Program-made: the position numbers and the translations under genes
Part shown: positions 51,072 to 59,312 of the stretch, in pieces
Layout: each line of letters opens with the position of its first letter
Numbering within the stretch: position 1 is the stretch's first letter
The notes under the pieces: model-generated
What the model was told of the DNA's origin: nothing
Database searches by the model: none
The model's input: the letters and a program-made list of their open reading frames with translations, nothing else
Assembly (NCBI RefSeq): GCF_001514265.1
Contig: NZ_KQ949004.1
Coordinates: forward strand, 121,323-185,322
Length of the DNA stretch: 64,000 nt
Reading direction: 5' to 3'
DNA from: Streptomyces resistomycificus
Lineage (GTDB): Bacteria > Actinomycetota > Actinomycetes > Streptomycetales > Streptomycetaceae

Positions 51072-51662
51072 GTGTCCCGTCAGGTGTTCCTCTACGACCC
51101 CCCGGACCGCTTCGTGGCCGGTACGGTCGGACTGCCCGGACGCCGTACGTTCTTCCTCCAGGCCACGGCCGGCCCCCGGGTGACCAGCGTGGCCCTGGAG
51201 AAGACCCAGGTGGCCGCGCTCGCCGAACGCATGGACGAGCTGCTGGACGAGGTTCTGCGCCGTAGTGGCGGCAGCGCCGCCGTCCCAGCCGTCGCACCCT
51301 CCGAAGTCGCCGACTCCGAGCCGCTGGACACCCCCGTCGAGGAGGAGTTCCGGGTCGGCACCATGGCCCTCGCCTGGGACGGCGACGAGCAGCGCATGAT
51401 CGTCGAGGCGCAGGCCCTCGTCGAACTCGACGCGGACTCCGAGGAGGACCTGGCCGAGGCCGAGGAGCGTCTCCTCCAGGACGAGGAGAACGGCCCCCCG
51501 ATGCTGCGGGTCAGGCTCACCGGCGCACAGGCGCGGGCCTTCGCCAAGCGGGCCCTGGACGTCGTCAACGCCGGGCGGCCGCCGTGCCCGCTGTGCAGCC
51601 TCCCGCTCGACCCGGAAGGACACGTATGTCCGCGCCAGAACGGATACCGCCGCGGAGCGTGA
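51072..51662 (+). CDS. DUF3090 protein with C-terminal zinc motif
   Basis: 196 residues. The N-terminal domain starts SRQVFLYDPPDRFVAGTVG and ends in a zinc-ribbon-like CPLCSLPLDPEGHVC close to the C-terminus. Acidic centre (DADSEEDLAEAEE). The family is strictly actinobacterial and uncharacterised. GTG start. It overlaps the next gene by 37 bp, and follows the phosphatase by 69 bp, so the genes likely form an operon. Confidence 0.87.
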   Translation: MSRQVFLYDPPDRFVAGTVGLPGRRTFFLQATAGPRVTSVALEKTQVAALAERMDELLDEVLRRSGGSAAVPAVAPSEVADSEPLDTPVEEEFRVGTMALAWDGDEQRMIVEAQALVELDADSEEDLAEAEERLLQDEENGPPMLRVRLTGAQARAFAKRALDVVNAGRPPCPLCSLPLDPEGHVCPRQNGYRRGA

Positions 51663-52504
51663 CGGCCGGACCGACGTCGAGCGAGCCGCCCCCCGAGGCG
51701 TCCGCCGAACCGCCCGCCGCAGCGTCTCCCGAACTGCTCGTCGAAGGCGAGCTCACCGTGCGCGGCCGGATCCGCGAGGCGTCCAACGCCGCGCTGTACT
51801 GCACGGTCGCGCGCGACGGACAGGAGGCCGCCTGCATCTACAAGCCGGTGGCCGGGGAGCGGCCCCTGTGGGACTTCCCCGACGGGACCCTGGCCCAGCG
51901 TGAGGTCGCCGCCTACGAGGTCTCCGAGGCGACCGGATGGGGCCTCGTGCCGCACACCGTGCTGCGCGACGGGCCGTACGGCGAGGGAATGTGCCAGCTG
52001 TGGATCGAGACGACGCCCGACTCCGAGCTGCTCGCCCTCGTCGACGCGGAGGAGCCGGAGCCCGGCTGGAAGGCGATCGGTTTCGCCGAGGTGGGGGAGG
52101 GGCGGACCGCGCTGCTGGTGCACGCCGACGACGAGAGGCTGCGCCGGCTGGCCGTGCTGGACGCCGTGATCAACAACGCGGACCGCAAGGGTGGTCACTT
52201 CCTGCCCGCCCCCGACGGCCGTCTGTACGGGATCGACCACGGTGTCACCTTCAACGCCGAGAACAAGTTGCGGACGCTGCTGTGGGGGTGGGCGGGGGAG
52301 CCGCTCACGGGTGAGGCGGTCGACGTACTGAAGGGCCTCAAGGAGGCGCTCGGCGCTGCCGGGGCGCTCACCGCACGGCTGGCCGGGCTGATCACCGCCG
52401 CCGAACTCGACGCCACCCGCGCGCGTGTGGACGCGCTGCTGGCCACCGGGAAGCACCCGGAGCCGAGCGGGGAGTGGCCGGCCATCCCGTGGCCTCCGGT
52501 GTAG
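51626..52504 (+). CDS. SCO1664-family kinase-like protein
   Basis: 292 residues. The middle resembles the PI3/4-kinase-like fold: EAACIYKPVAGERPLWDFP (ATP-site Lys), then AVINNADRKGGHFL and YGIDHGVTFN (catalytic Asp and metal-binding site). So it may phosphorylate a protein or small molecule, but this is unproven. ATG 51626 is preceded by GGAAGG and lies inside the end of the DUF3090 gene, coupling their translation. The Pro/Glu/Ala-rich N-terminus is probably disordered. Confidence 0.83.
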   Translation: MSAPERIPPRSVTAGPTSSEPPPEASAEPPAAASPELLVEGELTVRGRIREASNAALYCTVARDGQEAACIYKPVAGERPLWDFPDGTLAQREVAAYEVSEATGWGLVPHTVLRDGPYGEGMCQLWIETTPDSELLALVDAEEPEPGWKAIGFAEVGEGRTALLVHADDERLRRLAVLDAVINNADRKGGHFLPAPDGRLYGIDHGVTFNAENKLRTLLWGWAGEPLTGEAVDVLKGLKEALGAAGALTARLAGLITAAELDATRARVDALLATGKHPEPSGEWPAIPWPPV

Positions 52505-52641
52505 CCGCGGCGCGGCGGAGGCCGGTGCGGTCTGCCGCCGTGGCGTGCTGCACACCTCTCCATAGGGCGCAAGAACGCCTTACCGGCCATCCGGCCCGGT
52601 CCGGTTCGTATCCGGAACATCCGTCCGGTTAGGCTCATGAC

Positions 52642-53871
52642 ATGCATGCCTGGCCCGCTTCCGAGGTCCCCGCCCTGCCTGGTCAGGGCCGCGACCTGAG
52701 GATCCACGACACCGCGACCGGCGGTCTGGTCTCCCTCGATCCCGGTCCCGTCGCCCGTATCTACGTCTGCGGCATCACGCCGTACGACGCGACCCACATG
52801 GGACACGCGGCGACCTACAACGCGTTCGACCTCGTCCAGCGCGTGTGGCTGGACACCAAGCGGCAGGTTCACTACGTCCAGAACGTCACCGACGTCGACG
52901 ATCCCCTTCTCGAGCGGGCCGAGCGCGACGGCGTCGACTGGGTCGCGCTCGCCGAGAAGGAGACCGCGCTCTTCCGCGAGGACATGACGGCCCTGCGGAT
53001 GCTGCCCCCTCAGCACTACGTCGGCGCGGTCGAGGCGATACCCGGCATCGTGCCGCTCGTCGAACGACTGCGCGACGCGGGTGCCGCGTACGAACTCGAG
53101 GGAGACGTCTACTTCTCCGTGGAGTCCGACCCGGACTTCGGCAAGGTGTCGGGCCTGGACGCGGCCGCCATGCGCCTGTTGTCCGCCGAGCGCGGAGGCG
53201 ACCCCGACCGGCCGGGCAAGAAGAACCCGCTCGACCCGATGCTGTGGACGGCGGCCCGTGAGGGCGAGCCCAGTTGGGACGGCGCCTCGCTCGGCCGCGG
53301 CCGGCCCGGCTGGCACATCGAGTGCGTCGCGATCGCCCTCGACCACCTCGGCATGGGCTTCGACGTACAGGGCGGCGGTTCCGACCTCGCCTTCCCGCAC
53401 CACGAGATGGGCGCCTCGCACGCCCAGGTGCTGACCGGCGAGTTCCCGATGGCCAAGGCGTACGTCCACGCCGGCATGGTCGCCCTGCACGGCGAGAAGA
53501 TGTCCAAGTCCAAGGGCAACCTCGTGTTCGTGTCGAAGCTGCGGCGCGACGGCGTCGACCCGGCCGCCATCCGGCTCGCCCTGCTCGCCCATCACTACCG
53601 GGCCGACTGGGAGTGGACCGACCAGGTACTCCAGGACGCCCTGGACCGGCTCGGCCGCTGGCGTGCCGCCGTCTCGCGCCCCGACGGCCCGCCCGCCGAG
53701 GCGGTGGTCGAGGAGATCCGCGAGGCCCTCGCCGCCGACCTGGACGCGCCCGCCGCCCTGGCCGCCGTGGACCGGTGGGCGGAGCTCCAGGACGCGCGGG
53801 GCGGTACGGACGAAGGCGCGCCCGGTATCGTGTCACGCGCGGTGGACGCCCTGCTCGGCGTGGCCCTGTAG
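52642..53871 (+). CDS. mshC: Mycothiol ligase MshC
   Basis: 409 residues: L-cysteine:1D-myo-inosityl-2-amino-2-deoxy-glucopyranoside ligase, the ATP-dependent third step of mycothiol biosynthesis. It is built like a cysteinyl-tRNA synthetase without its tRNA-binding end: YVCGITPYDATHMGHAATYN carries the zinc Cys and HIGH-like MGH, GWHIECVAIALDHLG and DLAFPHHEMGASHA contribute to the zinc and amino acid sites, and KMSKSKGN is the mobile loop. TAGGCT six bases before the ATG suggests a leaderless mRNA. It ends the conserved cluster. Confidence 0.96.
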   Translation: MHAWPASEVPALPGQGRDLRIHDTATGGLVSLDPGPVARIYVCGITPYDATHMGHAATYNAFDLVQRVWLDTKRQVHYVQNVTDVDDPLLERAERDGVDWVALAEKETALFREDMTALRMLPPQHYVGAVEAIPGIVPLVERLRDAGAAYELEGDVYFSVESDPDFGKVSGLDAAAMRLLSAERGGDPDRPGKKNPLDPMLWTAAREGEPSWDGASLGRGRPGWHIECVAIALDHLGMGFDVQGGGSDLAFPHHEMGASHAQVLTGEFPMAKAYVHAGMVALHGEKMSKSKGNLVFVSKLRRDGVDPAAIRLALLAHHYRADWEWTDQVLQDALDRLGRWRAAVSRPDGPPAEAVVEEIREALAADLDAPAALAAVDRWAELQDARGGTDEGAPGIVSRAVDALLGVAL

Positions 53872-53892
53872 GACCGCAGGACGTCAGTGAGG

Positions 53893-53924
53893 GGCGCTTC
53901 CTCCCCACCGGGGGAAGCGCCTTT
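53893..53924 (+). terminator. mshC terminator
   Basis: GGCGCTTCC (53893-53901) pairs with GGAAGCGCC (53913-53921), extended by CCC/GGG pairs across a bulge, then TTT. A standard factor-independent terminator. Confidence 0.8.
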
Positions 53925-54028
53925 CGGCATCCGGCAGGGGGCTGCGGTGGCGACGGCCATGTGATGGGGTGAGAGCGGCTGTTGACCGTTCCGGCCGGCC
54001 TTGCCGGCCCCCTGCGGAAGGACGCACA

Positions 54029-54982
54029 GTGGCACTCACGGACCGTTCCTTCGCACGTCGAAGACTGCTCACCACTGCCGCCGCCCTCTCCGGCGCGGCC
54101 CTCCTCGGTGGTACGGCGCACGCGGCCGAGACCCGGCAGCACGCGTGGCCCGCACGGTTCCCGCTGCCCGACGGCTTCCAGCCCGAGGGCATCACCATCG
54201 GTTCGAAGCCCGTCGCCTACTTCGGCTCGCTCGCGGACGGAGCCATCTACCGGGCGAGTCTGGCGACCGGCCGCGGCGCGGTCGTCGGCAAGGGCCTCGG
54301 CGCCGGGCACCCCTGCGTGGGCCTGAAGATAGACCGGCAGGGCACGCTCTTCGTGGCCGGCGGCGACAGCGGAGAGATCCGCACGGTCGACGCCCGCACC
54401 GGAGACGTTCGGCAGGTGTACGCCACCGGCGGCACCTTCGTGAACGACGTCGTCCTCACACCCGGCGCCGCCTGGTTCACCGACTCCTTCAAGCCCCAGC
54501 TCTACCGGCTGGCCCGCGGTGGCGACCGCGGCCCCGGCTCCGTGCGCGTCCTGCCGCTGACCGGCGACTGGGAGCAGGGCCCGGACTTCACCGCCAACGG
54601 CATCGAGCGCACGCCCGACGGCAGCGCCCTGCTCGTGGTCAACGCCTTCGCCGACGGTGGCAGCCTCCTGCGGGTCGACCCGCGCACCGGGGCCGCCCGC
54701 ACCGTCGACCTCGGCTCGTCGAGACTGCCGAACGGCGACGGCCTGCTGCTGCTCGGCCGGATCCTCTACGCCGTCCAGCAGCAGCAGAACGCGATCGACG
54801 TGTTCCGGCTGAACGACGCCGGCACCAAGGGCACCGCGATCGCCCGCATCACCGATCCGCGCTTCCGTATCCCGACGACGGTGGCGGCGTGGGGCGAGCG
54901 CCTGTACCTGCCGAACGCGCGCTTCGACGTGGAGCCGACACCGCGGACCGAGTACGACGCGGTGACGGTGCGGCGGGTCTGA
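54029..54982 (+). CDS. Tat-exported SMP-30/NHL-like beta-propeller
   Basis: 317 residues. The N-terminus DRSFARRRLLTTAAALSGAA is a twin-arginine signal. The mature part repeats propeller blades: PEGITIG, GHPCVGLKIDRQGTLFVAGG, FVNDVVLTPGAAWFTDSF, and TANGIERTPDGSALLVVNAF, typical of the SMP-30/gluconolactonase group with metal-binding Asn/Asp. GTG start after GGAAGGA. A lactonase or superoxide-related activity cannot be assigned. It may be part of an envelope or redox function. Confidence 0.78.
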   Translation: MALTDRSFARRRLLTTAAALSGAALLGGTAHAAETRQHAWPARFPLPDGFQPEGITIGSKPVAYFGSLADGAIYRASLATGRGAVVGKGLGAGHPCVGLKIDRQGTLFVAGGDSGEIRTVDARTGDVRQVYATGGTFVNDVVLTPGAAWFTDSFKPQLYRLARGGDRGPGSVRVLPLTGDWEQGPDFTANGIERTPDGSALLVVNAFADGGSLLRVDPRTGAARTVDLGSSRLPNGDGLLLLGRILYAVQQQQNAIDVFRLNDAGTKGTAIARITDPRFRIPTTVAAWGERLYLPNARFDVEPTPRTEYDAVTVRRV

Positions 54983-55000
54983 GACCCCAGGACCGACGCG

Positions 55001-55034
55001 GTAGGGCGGTGCGCCGACAGGCACACCGCCCTAC
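55001..55034. terminator. Bidirectional terminator, propeller / PAC2
   Basis: GTAGGGCGGTG (55001-55011) and CACCGCCCTAC (55024-55034) form a perfect 11-bp stem between the convergent propeller gene (stop 54982) and PAC2 gene (stop 55039). Confidence 0.8.
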
Positions 55035-55038
55035 TGGT

Positions 55039-56028
55039 TCACTCCTCCGACGACGACGAGTCCTCGTCGTCCGCCTCCGGCTTCGGCGGCTTCGGCGGTT
55101 TCGTACGACCGCCGGGGTTGTCCCGCAGGTACGGGGTGCTGTCGCTGCCGTCCGCCGTGGCGTGTCCGCCGGAGCCGCCCGGCCCCGACCCGTCCCGGCG
55201 CCGCAGATACCGCTCGAACTCCCGGGCGATCGCCTCGCCCGACGCCTCCGGCAGCTCGGCGGTGTCCCGGGCCTCCTCCAGCGTCTGGACGTACTCGGCG
55301 ACCTCGCTGTCCTCGGCGGCCAGCTGGTCCACACCCACCTGCCAGGCGCGCGCGTCCTCGGGCAGCTCGCCCAGCGGGATGCGCACGTCGATCAGGTCCT
55401 CCAGACGGTTGAGGAGGGCCAGCGTCGCCTTCGGGTTCGGCGGCTGCGACACGTAGTGCGGAACGGCCGCCCACAGCGACACGGCCGGCACACCCGCGTG
55501 CGTGCACGCCTCCTGGAGGATGCCGACGATGCCCGTGGGGCCCTCGTACTTGGTCTCCTCCAGGTCCATCCGCTGGGCCAGGTCGGCGTCGGACGTGACG
55601 CCGCTGACCGGCACCGGACGGGTGTGCGGGGTGTCGCCCAGCAGGGCGCCCAGGACCACCACCAGCTCCACGCCCAGCTCGTGCGCGAAGCCGAGGATCT
55701 CGTTGCAGAACGAGCGCCATCGCATGGACGGTTCGATACCTCGCACGAGCACGAGATCGCGCGGCTTCTCACCGCCGACCCGGACGACCGACAACCTTGT
55801 CGTGGGCCACGTGACCTTGCGCACTCCGCCGTCCAGCCACACCGTGGGGCGGTTCACCTGGAAGTCGTAGTAGTCCTCGGCGTCCAGCGCCGCGAACACC
55901 TCGCCCTTCCACTCCCGGTCCAGGTGTGCGACCGCGGTGGAGGCGGCGTCGCCGGCATCGTTCCAGCCCTCGAACGCGGCCACCATGACTGGGTCGATCA
56001 GCTCGGGAACTCCCTCCAGCTCGATCAC
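55039..56028 (-). CDS. PAC2-family protein with acidic/basic tail
   Basis: 329 residues. The PAC2 domain spans about 10-245 (GWNDAGDAASTAVAHLDREW, VLGALLGDTPHTRPVPVSGV, GILQEACTHAGVPAVSLWAA). The rest is disordered: a helical AEDSEVAEYVQTLEEARDTA region, GPGGSGG, then RTKPPKPPKPEADDEDSSSSEE. PAC2 domains occur in eukaryotic proteasome assembly chaperones; Streptomyces has a 20S proteasome, but a direct link is not shown here. GTG start after GGAAGGAGG. Confidence 0.85.
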   Translation of the reverse strand: MIELEGVPELIDPVMVAAFEGWNDAGDAASTAVAHLDREWKGEVFAALDAEDYYDFQVNRPTVWLDGGVRKVTWPTTRLSVVRVGGEKPRDLVLVRGIEPSMRWRSFCNEILGFAHELGVELVVVLGALLGDTPHTRPVPVSGVTSDADLAQRMDLEETKYEGPTGIVGILQEACTHAGVPAVSLWAAVPHYVSQPPNPKATLALLNRLEDLIDVRIPLGELPEDARAWQVGVDQLAAEDSEVAEYVQTLEEARDTAELPEASGEAIAREFERYLRRRDGSGPGGSGGHATADGSDSTPYLRDNPGGRTKPPKPPKPEADDEDSSSSEE

Positions 56029-56154
56029 CCAGCGCCTCCTTCCGACGTGCCCTCGCTTAACGACCCAACCTTACGGCGTGCGGCGGGGGCGCCCGCAGCC
56101 CCCTTGCACGGGGGAGTGAACGGATCACTGCCCCGATCGCCGTCCCCGAACACG

Positions 56155-56826
56155 TCACAGCGAAGACCGCAGCCACTGCTCCACGCTCGCGATGTGCACG
56201 GTCGCCCAGGAGCGGGCCGCCTCGGCGTCCCGGTCGCGCAGCGCCGCCAGGATCGCCCGGTGCTCGTGCAGGGTTCGGCTGACCGCGTCCTCCTGCGTCA
56301 GACCGCGCCAGATGCGGGCCCGGGTGGTGGGCCCGGACAGGCCGTCGAGCAGGGAGCAGAGGACCGAGTTCCCGGAACTCTGCACGATGCCCCGGTGGAA
56401 CTCGAGGTCGCTGGCGACCAGCTCCTCCACCGACGGGTCGTCACCGAGCTTGTCCAACTGGGCAGAGAGCGCGTCCAGTTGCTGCTCGCTGATGCGCAAG
56501 GCGGCCATCGCGGTCGCGGCCGGCTCCAGGATGCGGCGCACGGCCAGGAACTCCAGCACCGTGTCGTCGCGGTGGAAGTCGACGACGAAGCTGACGGCTT
56601 CCAGGAGCAGCTGGGGATCCAGACTGGTCACATAGGTGCCGTCGCCCTGCCGTACGTCCAGGATCCGGATCAGCGACAGGGCGCGCACCGCCTCCCGCAG
56701 GGAGTTGCGCGACAGTCCCAGATCGGCGGCGAGCTCGCTCTCCTTGGGAAGCCGGTCACCGGGGCGCAGCGCTCCGCTGACGATCATGCCCTTGATCTTC
56801 TCGATCGCCTCGTCGGTGACTGCCAT
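56155..56826 (-). CDS. FCD-type GntR-family regulator
   Basis: 223 residues. The winged helix (LPKESELAADLGLSRNSLRE) is followed by an FCD domain with metal ligands in DLEFHRGIVQSSGN, LHEHRAILAAL and TVHIASVEQW. ATG 56826 follows GGGAGA. A perfect 7-1-7 palindrome lies just upstream, so autoregulation is likely. The target genes are not obvious from neighbours, which are unrelated. Confidence 0.85.
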   Translation of the reverse strand: MAVTDEAIEKIKGMIVSGALRPGDRLPKESELAADLGLSRNSLREAVRALSLIRILDVRQGDGTYVTSLDPQLLLEAVSFVVDFHRDDTVLEFLAVRRILEPAATAMAALRISEQQLDALSAQLDKLGDDPSVEELVASDLEFHRGIVQSSGNSVLCSLLDGLSGPTTRARIWRGLTQEDAVSRTLHEHRAILAALRDRDAEAARSWATVHIASVEQWLRSSL

Positions 56827-56845
56827 GCCGGTCTCCCTGCCGTTC

Positions 56846-56860
56846 AGACATCGGATGTCT
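56846..56860. promoter_or_regulatory. Palindrome AGACATC-G-GATGTCT
   Basis: A perfect 7-1-7 inverted repeat 19-33 bp upstream of the GntR start, the best operator-like site in this part of the window. It fits the FCD GntR pattern of a half-site with an odd central base. Confidence 0.6.
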
Positions 56861-56941
56861 CGGCTCATTATGCGCGGCGCCCACGACCCAGTGAACCCGC
56901 CACCGGAACCGGTCCGTCCCGCCGGGCCGCGGCGGGCCACC

Positions 56942-57511
56942 TCAGGCGGCGTCGAACCACTCCCTGCCGGCCGCCCAGTGGGCCACCCAGCCCGCGAAGC
57001 CCGGCGCCGAGGTCGTGTGGCCGAACTCCGCGCCGAAGGGCATCGCGCCCACCTCGGTGACGTGCCAGACGTGTCCGCGGTGCGGTCCGGTCACCACGAG
57101 GTGCCAGTTCATGGCGCACCCATCGGTACCGAGCACGATCGAGCCGTGGTCGAAGACCTGCTCGATGGCGGCGTCGAGGTCCTCGGCCTCCGTCTCGTCT
57201 TCCTCCCACAGCCACCCCTCCGTCAGCGGGAACGGCTCGCCCAAGGCCCGGCCCTCGCCGTCGTCCCCCCAGTCGTACGGGAGTTCGGCCAGTCCTATGA
57301 GTCCGTACTCCGGCGGCCCCTGCGACGACCCGTCCGATATCTCCGCCACGAACGTCCGGTACGGCTCCGGCAGCACCACCCCGTGCTCCGCCTCGAAGGC
57401 ACGCACCGCGTCCCAGCCGAGGGCCGACGCGCCTCCGTCGTCCACGGCGAACGCCTCCCGCAGCGCGGCGAGTTCTGCGGGGGCGGCGTGATCATTGTTC
57501 ATGACGCTCAT
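56942..57511 (-). CDS. SMI1/KNR4-family protein
   Basis: 189 residues with the SMI1/KNR4 pattern: VRAFEAEHGVVLPEPYRTFV, then EISDGSSQGPPEYGLIGL, and EQVFDHGSIVLGTDGCAMNW. In bacteria this fold often serves as an immunity protein to toxin effectors, but no toxin gene is adjacent, so a housekeeping role is possible. Starts at 57511 and 57502 are both possible (GTG 57526 also in frame); no strong ribosome site was seen. Confidence 0.78.
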   Translation of the reverse strand: MSVMNNDHAAPAELAALREAFAVDDGGASALGWDAVRAFEAEHGVVLPEPYRTFVAEISDGSSQGPPEYGLIGLAELPYDWGDDGEGRALGEPFPLTEGWLWEEDETEAEDLDAAIEQVFDHGSIVLGTDGCAMNWHLVVTGPHRGHVWHVTEVGAMPFGAEFGHTTSAPGFAGWVAHWAAGREWFDAA

Positions 57512-57543
57512 GAAAGCACCCGGCACTGACAGAGCGGCACGCG

Positions 57544-57647
57544 AAAGGGGCGGCTTCCATCGGCGTGGAGCCGCCCCTTCCGCGGGTCCGGCCCCTAGGG
57601 GAGAGGGGCCTTACCCGGCGATGCGGCCCCGGTCGGGAGGGGCCGCA
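57544..57647 (-). terminator. Triple hairpin array downstream of glpD
   Basis: Three stems lie in a row: TGCGGCCCC/GGGGCCGCA (57622-57647), GGCCCCT/AGGGGCC (57589-57610) and AAGGGGCGGCT/AGCCGCCCCTT (57544-57578). Read from glpD they follow its stop within 110 bp. Together they form a very strong terminator that keeps glycerol transcription out of the SMI1 gene. Confidence 0.75.
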
Positions 57648-57654
57648 CCGAGGT

Positions 57655-59271
57655 CTACTTCTTGTCCAGCAGGTCCTGCACCTTGGCGCGGACCTCGTCG
57701 GTGGCGAGGCCGCGGATCGTCAGCGTCGTGCGGCGGCGCAGCACGTCGTCCTGCGTCTCGGCCCACTCGTTGTCCCGGGCGTAGACGACCTGCGCCCAGA
57801 TCTCCGGGGCGTCCGGGTGGACCCGCTCGGCGAGTTCGGGGTTCTCGTTGGCGATCCGGGCGATGTCGAAGGCCAGCGAACCGTAGTGGGTCGCCAGGTG
57901 CCTGGCCGTGTCGGCCGACATGCGCGGACCCGGCGCGGGGTGGTCGACGAGCAGACGGTGCGCCACGGCACGGGGGTTGGCGACACCCGGCAGCGGCAGC
58001 TTCTTGGGCAGCGAGGACATCGGTTCGAAGTCGTCGCCCAGCGGGTGGCCCGGCAGCGCCTCCAGCTTCTGCATCACCGTACGGCCGATGTGCCGGAAGG
58101 TCGTCCACTTGCCGCCCGCGACCGACAGCATCCCGCCCCTGCCCTCGGTCACCACGGTCTCGCGCTTGGCCTTCGCCGTGTCACCGGGGCCGCCCGGAAG
58201 CACGCGCAGGCCCGCGAAGGAGTACGTGATCAGGTCACGGTCGAGCTGCTGGTCGCGGATGGAGAACGCGGCCTCGTCGAGTATCTGGGCGGTGTCCTTC
58301 TCGGTGACCGCGACGTCCGCCGGGTCGCCCTCGAACTCCTCGTCGGTCGTGCCGAGCAGCAGCATGTCCTCCCAGGGGAGGGCGAAGGTGATGCGGTACT
58401 TGTCGATCGGGGTGGCCAGCGCGGCCTTCCACGGGGAGGTGCGCTTCAGGACCAGGTGGGCGCCCTTCGACAGGCGGATGGACGGCGCCGCGTTCGGGTC
58501 CTCCATCCTGCGCAGGTGGTCGACCCACGGCCCGGTCGCGTTCAGCACCAGCCGGGCGTTCACGCCGAACTCGTCACCGGACTGACGGTCCCGCAGGTCC
58601 GCACCCGTCACCCGGCCCTTGGTGAAGCGCAGGCCGGTGACCTCGGAGTGGTTGAGGACGACCGCGCCCGCCTCGACGGCCGCGCGGACCGTCATCAGCG
58701 CCATGCGGGCGTCGTTCATCTGGTCGTCGCCGTACACGGCCACGGCCTTGAGGTTGTCGGTGCGCAGCTCGGGCACGTCCTGCGCGGCCTTCGACGGCGA
58801 GAGCAGGTGACCGACGCCGTCACCGAAGGCGGAGAGCGCGGAGTAGGCGAACACGCCCGCCCCGAGCTTCGCCGCGCCGTGCGGCCCGCCCTTGTACACG
58901 GGGAGGTAGAACGTGAGCGGGTTCGCCAGGTGGGGGGCCACCTGGCGGGACACCGCACGGCGCTCGAAGTGGTTCTCCGCCACCAGCCTCACCGCGCCGG
59001 TCTGCAGGTAGCGCAGACCGCCGTGGAGAAGCTTGGACGAGGCGGAGGAGGTGGCGCCGGCGAAGTCGCCGGCGTCGACCAGAGCCACCCTGAGGCCGGA
59101 CTGCGCGGCGTGCCAGGCGGTGGAGATGCCCAGGATGCCGCCGCCGATCACGAGAAGGTCGTACGACGCCTTGGCGAGCTGCTCCCGGGTCTCGGCGCGG
59201 CTCGGGTTCGAGCCGGAAGCCGGGCGCGTACCGAGGGCAGGCACGGACTGCAGGGTGGTCTGACTGGTCAT
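57655..59271 (-). CDS. glpD: Glycerol-3-phosphate dehydrogenase (quinone-linked)
   Basis: 538 residues. The FAD-binding VIGGGILGISTAWHAAQSGL (residue about 41) and LLHGGLRYLQTG are family marks; VAGGKWTTFRHIG lies near the C-terminus. It oxidises sn-glycerol-3-phosphate to DHAP and passes electrons to the quinone pool at the membrane. RBS GAGGAG lies before the ATG. It is last in the glpFKD operon, 41 bp after glpK. Confidence 0.95.
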   Translation of the reverse strand: MTSQTTLQSVPALGTRPASGSNPSRAETREQLAKASYDLLVIGGGILGISTAWHAAQSGLRVALVDAGDFAGATSSASSKLLHGGLRYLQTGAVRLVAENHFERRAVSRQVAPHLANPLTFYLPVYKGGPHGAAKLGAGVFAYSALSAFGDGVGHLLSPSKAAQDVPELRTDNLKAVAVYGDDQMNDARMALMTVRAAVEAGAVVLNHSEVTGLRFTKGRVTGADLRDRQSGDEFGVNARLVLNATGPWVDHLRRMEDPNAAPSIRLSKGAHLVLKRTSPWKAALATPIDKYRITFALPWEDMLLLGTTDEEFEGDPADVAVTEKDTAQILDEAAFSIRDQQLDRDLITYSFAGLRVLPGGPGDTAKAKRETVVTEGRGGMLSVAGGKWTTFRHIGRTVMQKLEALPGHPLGDDFEPMSSLPKKLPLPGVANPRAVAHRLLVDHPAPGPRMSADTARHLATHYGSLAFDIARIANENPELAERVHPDAPEIWAQVVYARDNEWAETQDDVLRRRTTLTIRGLATDEVRAKVQDLLDKK

Positions 59272-59312
59272 GTGGGGTTCTTACTCCTCGTCAGAGCTCT
59301 TGAGGGTTCTCG

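Noticed and set aside
56942..57511. Contact-toxin immunity system
   Set aside because: SMI1/KNR4 proteins can be immunity factors, but no toxin, secretion or polymorphic repeat gene is adjacent.
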